Assembly (NCBI GenBank): GCA_028701815.1
Contig: JAQVPY010000021.1
Location: forward strand, 1 to 17,902
DNA from: Bacteroidales bacterium
Lineage (GTDB): Bacteria > Bacteroidota > Bacteroidia > Bacteroidales > BM520
DNA: 17,902 bases
Reading direction: 5' to 3'
Made by a program: the position numbers and the translations under genes. The notes beneath the pieces were generated by a model, which did not search any database, was not told where the DNA came from, and worked only from the letters and a program-made list of their open reading frames with translations. Shown one piece after another: positions 14,563-17,902 of this stretch (position 1 is its first letter; each line of letters begins with the position of its first letter).

Positions 14563-16887
14563 ATGGATAAAAGAACCCTTTGCATATTGTCGTTATCATT
14601 AATAATAACCGTTGCCATGTCTCAAACAAATTATTGTAATAAAGTCAATCCCCTAATTGGGACTAACGGGATGGGACATACCTTCCCCGGCGCATGTGTG
14701 CCTTTCGGAATAGTGCAGTTAAGTCCCGACACCGACACGGTTCCTCATAATATCAACGGAGAATATCAGCCGCGTGTGTACGATTATTGCGCCGGCTATC
14801 AATATCGCGACAAAACTATCGTCGGATTCAGTCACACCCATCTCAGCGGTACCGGCCATTCCGACCTCGGGGATTTTCTTGTGATGCCGTATTCCGGCGA
14901 GAGAAAACTCAATCCCGGAACAGCTGACAATCCCGACAGCGGATATCGTTCACGGTTCAGTCACGATACGGAAAAGACACGCCCGGGATATTATGAGGTC
15001 ATTTTGGAAGACGATAATATAAAGGCTCAACTTACCGCTACTACTCACGCCGGAATACATAAATACACCTTTGAAAAAGATGCCGCTCAAAGTATAATCT
15101 TAGATATGAACCATGGCATTTACAATTATGACGGCAAGGTGCTGTGGGCAAATATCCGCGTGGAAAACGATACGTTGATAACGGGATATCGTATCACCAA
15201 CGGCTGGAGTCGTGTAAACTACACTTATTTTGCGATGTCTTTCTCAAAAAAGATTGCCGACTACGGCTATCAGGATATGGAAAAAGTTATGTATAACGGT
15301 TTCTGGCGTAGATTCGACCTCAATCATCACTTCCCCGAAATCGGTGGACGGAAGGTTGCCGCATGGTTCGATTTTGTCCCTGATGGTGATGAGACACTTG
15401 AGATAAAGATGGCCTTGTCTGCAGTGAGTACTGACGGCGCACTGAAAAATCTGAAAGTTGAAACAGACGGACTTTCCTTTGATGACCTCGCTTTACGTGC
15501 TGCCGACACCTGGCAGAAGGCTTTAAGTGTGATTGAAGTTCAGGGGACAGAAGATCAGATGGCAATGTTCTACACCTCATTGTATCATACTATGATAAAT
15601 CCTTCGGTATATATGGATGTCGATGGAAATTACAGGGGCATAGACCATAATATCCACAAAGCCGAGGGTTTCACAAACTACACAATTTTTTCAGTATGGG
15701 ATACTTTTAGAGCCATGCATCCGCTTTTGAATATAATCGCCAAACAGCGCAGTAAAGATATAGTGAACTCGATGATAGCTCATTATGAGCAAAGCGTACA
15801 TCATGCGCTTCCGGTATGGAGCCATAACGGGAATGAAAACTGGTGCATGATAGGCTATCACAGTGTCGCCGTTCTTGCCGATGCCATAGCCAAAGGTATT
15901 GATATAGACAAGGATAAAGCATTGGAGGCAATGGTCTCCAGTTCCTCAGTTCCGTATTACGACAACACTCAGGTTTATTCGGAAAAAGGGCTTGTCCCGT
16001 TCGAAAAAAGTCCCAATGCCGCTTCGCTGACTCTGGAGTATTCTTATGACGACTGGGCAGTGTATAATACGGCGAAACTTCTTGGCAGAGAAGATATTGC
16101 CGAGATATATAAAAGTCGTGCACTCAATTACAAAAATATATTCGACAGGGAGTTAGGCTTCGCGCGTCCGAAATATTCCGATGGTACTTGGAAAAAGGAC
16201 TTTAGTCTCTTAAAGACGAGTGGGGAAGGTTTTATTGAGGGTAATTCCTGGAATTATTCGTTTTTCGTTCCTCAGGATGTTCTCGGATTGATAGATGAGA
16301 TGGGTGGCGATAAGGCGTTTATTGAAAAACTCGACAGCTTGTTCACGATGCATTTACCCGACGAATTTTTTGCGGAGACGGAAGATGTGACGCGTGAGGG
16401 ACTGATGGGCAACTATGTTCATGGTAATGAGCCGAGTCATCATATAGCATATCTCTATGCGTGGACGTCGGAGCCGTGGAAGACGCAGCAGCGTGTACGT
16501 GAAATCATGAACAGGATGTATAGAAATAATATTGACGGTTTATGTGGTAATGACGACTGCGGCCAGATGTCGGCATGGTACGTTTTTTCAGCCATGGGCT
16601 TTTATCCCGTTTGTCCGGGTACCGACCAGTATGTCCTCGGTGCGCCGTATATGCCCGATATGAAAATTAACCTTGAAGACGGCAAAACTTTTGAGATCAA
16701 GGCACCTAAGGTTAGCGACAAAAACTGTTATATAAAGAGGGTGCTGCTCAACGGAGAGGAGTTGCGAAACGGATATATCACACAGGATCAGATAATGCGA
16801 GGGGGAGTGCTGGAATTTGATATGACGAGTCGTCCCAACAAAAAGAGAGCTTTCGCGGGTGCGCAGATGCCGTATTCGCTTTTATGA
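14563..16887 (+). CDS. GH92 exo-alpha-mannosidase, secreted
   Basis: GH92 enzymes are calcium-dependent inverting exo-mannosidases, mostly acting on alpha-1,2-, 1,3- or 1,4-mannose of N-glycans or mannans. The 774-residue product has a signal peptide (MDKRTLCILSLSLIITVAMS, cleavage probably before Gln21). It opens with VNPLIGTNGMGHTFPGACVPFG, then SHTHLSGTGHSDLGD, the SVWDTFRAMHPL segment of the (alpha/alpha)6 barrel, IEGNSWNYSFFVPQD with Glu559 as likely general acid, HGNEPSHHIAYLY (Glu623) and GNDDCGQMSAWYVF with Asp664/Asp665 as likely base. All expected motifs are present and the C terminus (PYSLL) is normal, so the gene is intact. It follows the GH29 gene by 29 bp. A broken toxin remnant on the opposite strand begins exactly at its 3' end. 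Linkage specificity cannot be told. Confidence 0.95.
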   Translation: MDKRTLCILSLSLIITVAMSQTNYCNKVNPLIGTNGMGHTFPGACVPFGIVQLSPDTDTVPHNINGEYQPRVYDYCAGYQYRDKTIVGFSHTHLSGTGHSDLGDFLVMPYSGERKLNPGTADNPDSGYRSRFSHDTEKTRPGYYEVILEDDNIKAQLTATTHAGIHKYTFEKDAAQSIILDMNHGIYNYDGKVLWANIRVENDTLITGYRITNGWSRVNYTYFAMSFSKKIADYGYQDMEKVMYNGFWRRFDLNHHFPEIGGRKVAAWFDFVPDGDETLEIKMALSAVSTDGALKNLKVETDGLSFDDLALRAADTWQKALSVIEVQGTEDQMAMFYTSLYHTMINPSVYMDVDGNYRGIDHNIHKAEGFTNYTIFSVWDTFRAMHPLLNIIAKQRSKDIVNSMIAHYEQSVHHALPVWSHNGNENWCMIGYHSVAVLADAIAKGIDIDKDKALEAMVSSSSVPYYDNTQVYSEKGLVPFEKSPNAASLTLEYSYDDWAVYNTAKLLGREDIAEIYKSRALNYKNIFDRELGFARPKYSDGTWKKDFSLLKTSGEGFIEGNSWNYSFFVPQDVLGLIDEMGGDKAFIEKLDSLFTMHLPDEFFAETEDVTREGLMGNYVHGNEPSHHIAYLYAWTSEPWKTQQRVREIMNRMYRNNIDGLCGNDDCGQMSAWYVFSAMGFYPVCPGTDQYVLGAPYMPDMKINLEDGKTFEIKAPKVSDKNCYIKRVLLNGEELRNGYITQDQIMRGGVLEFDMTSRPNKKRAFAGAQMPYSLL

Positions 16888-16982
16888 TATATCTCTATAA
16901 AGACAATGTGGTTTTCTGCTTCAAAATGGGCATAGAGTAATCGTAATCCGGAATTAGCACCTTCCACTTTTAGATATTTACA
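16885..16982 (-). pseudogene. C-terminal fragment of a RelE/ParE-like toxin
   Basis: Read leftward from 16982 the frame gives CKYLKVEGANSGLRLLYAH then FEAENHIVFIEIYHK, resembling the last strands of small RelE-type toxins ('SGLRLIYAY... FIEIYFK'). There is no start codon or N-terminal domain, and the frame runs straight into the antisense of the GH92 3' end. At its upstream side it is joined, in a different frame, to an antitoxin fragment through a palindrome (16988-17011). Recognition is from memory of the family pattern only, so the toxin identity is tentative. Confidence 0.4.
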
Positions 16983-16984
16983 AG

Positions 16985-17143
16985 CTATACAGAGAACGGT
17001 CGCTCTCTGTAAAAAGCAAGTTCATAATAATTAAAATCGGAAAAGTAGAGCAACTTATACAATACGGTCTTTCCTACATTTGTTTTTCCCGAACAACGTT
17101 CAAGAATATAGAGTAAAACAACACACTTTTTCCCAACGTTCAT
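16985..17143 (-). pseudogene. Fragment of a Panacea (DUF4065/SocA-like) antitoxin
   Basis: From an ATG at 17141-17143 the 52-residue frame reads MNVGKKCVVLLYILERCSGK then TNVGKTVLYKLLYFSDFNYY. This matches the start of the Panacea domain, whose usual form is 'ILEK.GAKPNVGETVLYKLLYF.DF.YYE', found in antitoxins of diverse type II-like systems. Homology stops after about residue 42; the remaining residues (LAFYRERPFSV) come from the palindrome at 16988-17011 and the frame then ends. About 100 or more residues expected after this point are absent. The open frame can be extended upstream to 17278 from a non-ATG start, but I see no helix-turn-helix there. A truncated, probably inactive gene is the best reading; a small functional protein is less likely. 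Confidence 0.55.
16988..17011. repeat. 24-bp imperfect palindrome at the junction of the two toxin-antitoxin fragments
   Basis: Outer arms TACAGAGA (16988-16995) and TCTCTGTA (17004-17011) are perfectly complementary. One A/C mismatch follows, then CG/CG pair around a central GT. The dyad of about 24 bp with a 2-bp centre resembles a serine-recombinase crossover site in form, but it could equally be a hairpin or an insertion scar. It sits exactly where antitoxin homology ends and the toxin-like frame begins. Confidence 0.55.
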
Positions 17144-17400
17144 TACGCCAAGGTGGTGGACATTGTAACTTTGCTGCAATTCGAGTTTGGGGTGTCCGGA
17201 TTTTGAGGTGTTATAGTGAGGACTGAACTTGCCGAAGTTACTACGGTTAGTTGTATCTGTATTCCAAATAAATAGCAAAAACGACTTGAATTAATCTCCG
17301 GGATAACAAGATAAGGGATATTATGCGCCATGGTGTCGGTTTGCTGGTTTTGCTTTTTGGCGGCAAGAATTTTTCTATATTGCCCGTAAAAAAACAGATT
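17144..17400. other. Non-coding stretch between the antitoxin fragment and the invertase
   Basis: No convincing gene is seen on either strand; frames across it are antisense of the invertase or lack recognisable domains. It holds one imperfect inverted repeat (17165-17241) with a -7-like element in its left arm. A second possible promoter before the invertase (TTTG at 17356-17359 and TATATTGC at 17376-17383) has a poor -7 match. The base composition is similar to the flanks. Confidence 0.5.
17165..17241. repeat. Imperfect inverted repeat with a -7-like element in the left arm
   Basis: Left arm GTAACTTTGCTGCAATTC (17165-17182) and the reverse complement of the right arm, GTAACTTCGGCAAGTTC (17225-17241), share GTAACTT exactly and most of the rest with small gaps. 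They enclose 42 bp. The left arm contains TAACTTTG (17166-17173), a perfect Bacteroidota -7 element facing the invertase gene; no clear -33 box precedes it. In the right arm the same element has one mismatch (TAACTTCG) and faces the other way. Confidence 0.4.
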
Positions 17401-17902
17401 ATGATTTACGGATACATTCGAGTTTCGACAGACAAACAAACCGTTGAAAACCAACGATTTGAGATAAATAATTTTTGCAAGCGTCAGGGAATACATGTGC
17501 AAGAATGGATTGAGGAAACAATTAGCGGCACGAAGGCGGTGGAGAAGCGGCGATTGGGCAAGTTGCTGAGACGTCTGCAGAAGGACGATATTTTGATATG
17601 TTCGGAACTGTCGCGCCTTGGTCGCAGCCTTTTTATGATTATGGACGTGCTTTCCGCCTGTATGAAAAAGAAAATACAACTGTGGACAATCAAAGATAAT
17701 TACCGCCTCGGCTCGGACATTAGCAGCAAAGTTTTAGCTTTTGCTTTCGGACTTTCGGCAGAAATTGAGCGCAACCTAATTTCGCAAAGGACTAAAGAGG
17801 CGTTGGCACGGGCAAAGGCGGAAGGAAAACACATTGGTCGCATTCAGGGCAGTAAAAATAAACGAAATAAATTGACAGGAAAAGAGAAAAAAATACAGCA
17901 AC
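17401..17902 (+). CDS. Mpi-like serine DNA invertase (resolvase/invertase family), 3' truncated by the window edge
   Basis: The frame from ATG 17401 has no stop before the window edge; 167 residues are visible. The resolvase-type catalytic domain starts IYGYIRVSTDKQ with nucleophile Ser9 (TCG at 17425-17427), continues EETISGTKAVEKRRLGKLL, CSELSRLGRSLF (active-site arginines) and LWTIKDNYRLG, and passes into the long E helix FGLSAEIERNLISQRTKEAL. The GKHIGRIQGSKNK segment leads to the HTH domain, mostly cut off. The wording is very close to Mpi of Bacteroides fragilis, which inverts promoters of capsular polysaccharide and other surface loci at inverted repeats. Whether this protein is a single-locus or a global invertase cannot be told here. 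Upstream are 257 bp of non-coding DNA and a toxin-antitoxin remnant. Confidence 0.9.
   Translation, partial: MIYGYIRVSTDKQTVENQRFEINNFCKRQGIHVQEWIEETISGTKAVEKRRLGKLLRRLQKDDILICSELSRLGRSLFMIMDVLSACMKKKIQLWTIKDNYRLGSDISSKVLAFAFGLSAEIERNLISQRTKEALARAKAEGKHIGRIQGSKNKRNKLTGKEKKIQQ

Noticed and set aside
17094..17142. Direct repeats of CAACGTTCA 40 bp apart
   Set aside because: Both copies lie in the antitoxin fragment's coding frame and are short; chance is sufficient explanation.
17143..17679. 178-codon - strand frame over the invertase start and upstream region
   Set aside because: More than half is antisense to the conserved recombinase catalytic domain and the rest has no recognisable motif.
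1..17902. tRNA, rRNA, CRISPR arrays, riboswitches and intact insertion sequences
   Set aside because: None was seen: no cloverleaf-like segments, no regularly spaced direct repeats with spacers, and no transposase frame with terminal repeats.

Overview
The window comes from a member of the Bacteroidales (phylum Bacteroidota). The evidence is a type IX secretion C-terminal tail, several promoters of the Bacteroidota type (TAnnTTTG at -7, with TTTG near -33), the block pheT / sigma-54 activator / lptE / TPR protein / secG next to groS-groL, and a serine recombinase closely resembling the Bacteroides fragilis invertase Mpi. The GH29 and GH92 glycosidases suggest a glycan-rich habitat such as an animal gut, but that is inference.

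Layout. (1) Positions 1-1744, + strand: the 3' end of a T9SS-exported protein, a lipoprotein and an outer-membrane beta-barrel protein, probably one operon making an envelope assembly of unknown role. A bidirectional terminator at 1769-1800 separates it from the convergent chaperonin operon. (2) 1821-3775, - strand: groL and groS. Upstream lie a 12-bp tandem repeat and a partial sigma-54-like -24/-12 element. (3) 3911-9121, - strand: a compact operon pheT > sigma-54 activator > lptE > TPR protein > secG, with a matching promoter before pheT and a strong hairpin terminator after secG. (4) 9213-11546, + strand: a large polytopic membrane protein, with its own near-consensus promoter, that looks like an uncharacterised GT-C-type glycosyltransferase. 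It converges on a threonine aldolase gene (11557-12576, - strand). (5) 12633-16887, + strand: a promoter and a two-gene glycosidase operon, a GH29 alpha-L-fucosidase lipoprotein followed by a secreted GH92 alpha-mannosidase. (6) 16885-17902: a scarred segment. On the - strand are fragments of a toxin-antitoxin locus (a Panacea/DUF4065 antitoxin piece and a RelE-like toxin tail) joined at a 24-bp imperfect palindrome. A non-coding stretch with an inverted repeat follows. The segment ends with the start of the Mpi-like DNA invertase, cut by the window edge.

The conserved core (regions 2, 3 and the aldolase) is housekeeping: chaperonin, LPS transport, protein export, tRNA charging. The accessory parts are the left envelope cluster, the GT-C-like protein, the glycosidase pair and the right-hand recombinase/toxin-antitoxin remnant. 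The least explained segment is 16888-17902. An invertase of this type may act on promoters elsewhere in the genome, and the palindrome beside it could be a recombination site or scar. No tRNA, rRNA, CRISPR array or intact insertion sequence was seen.
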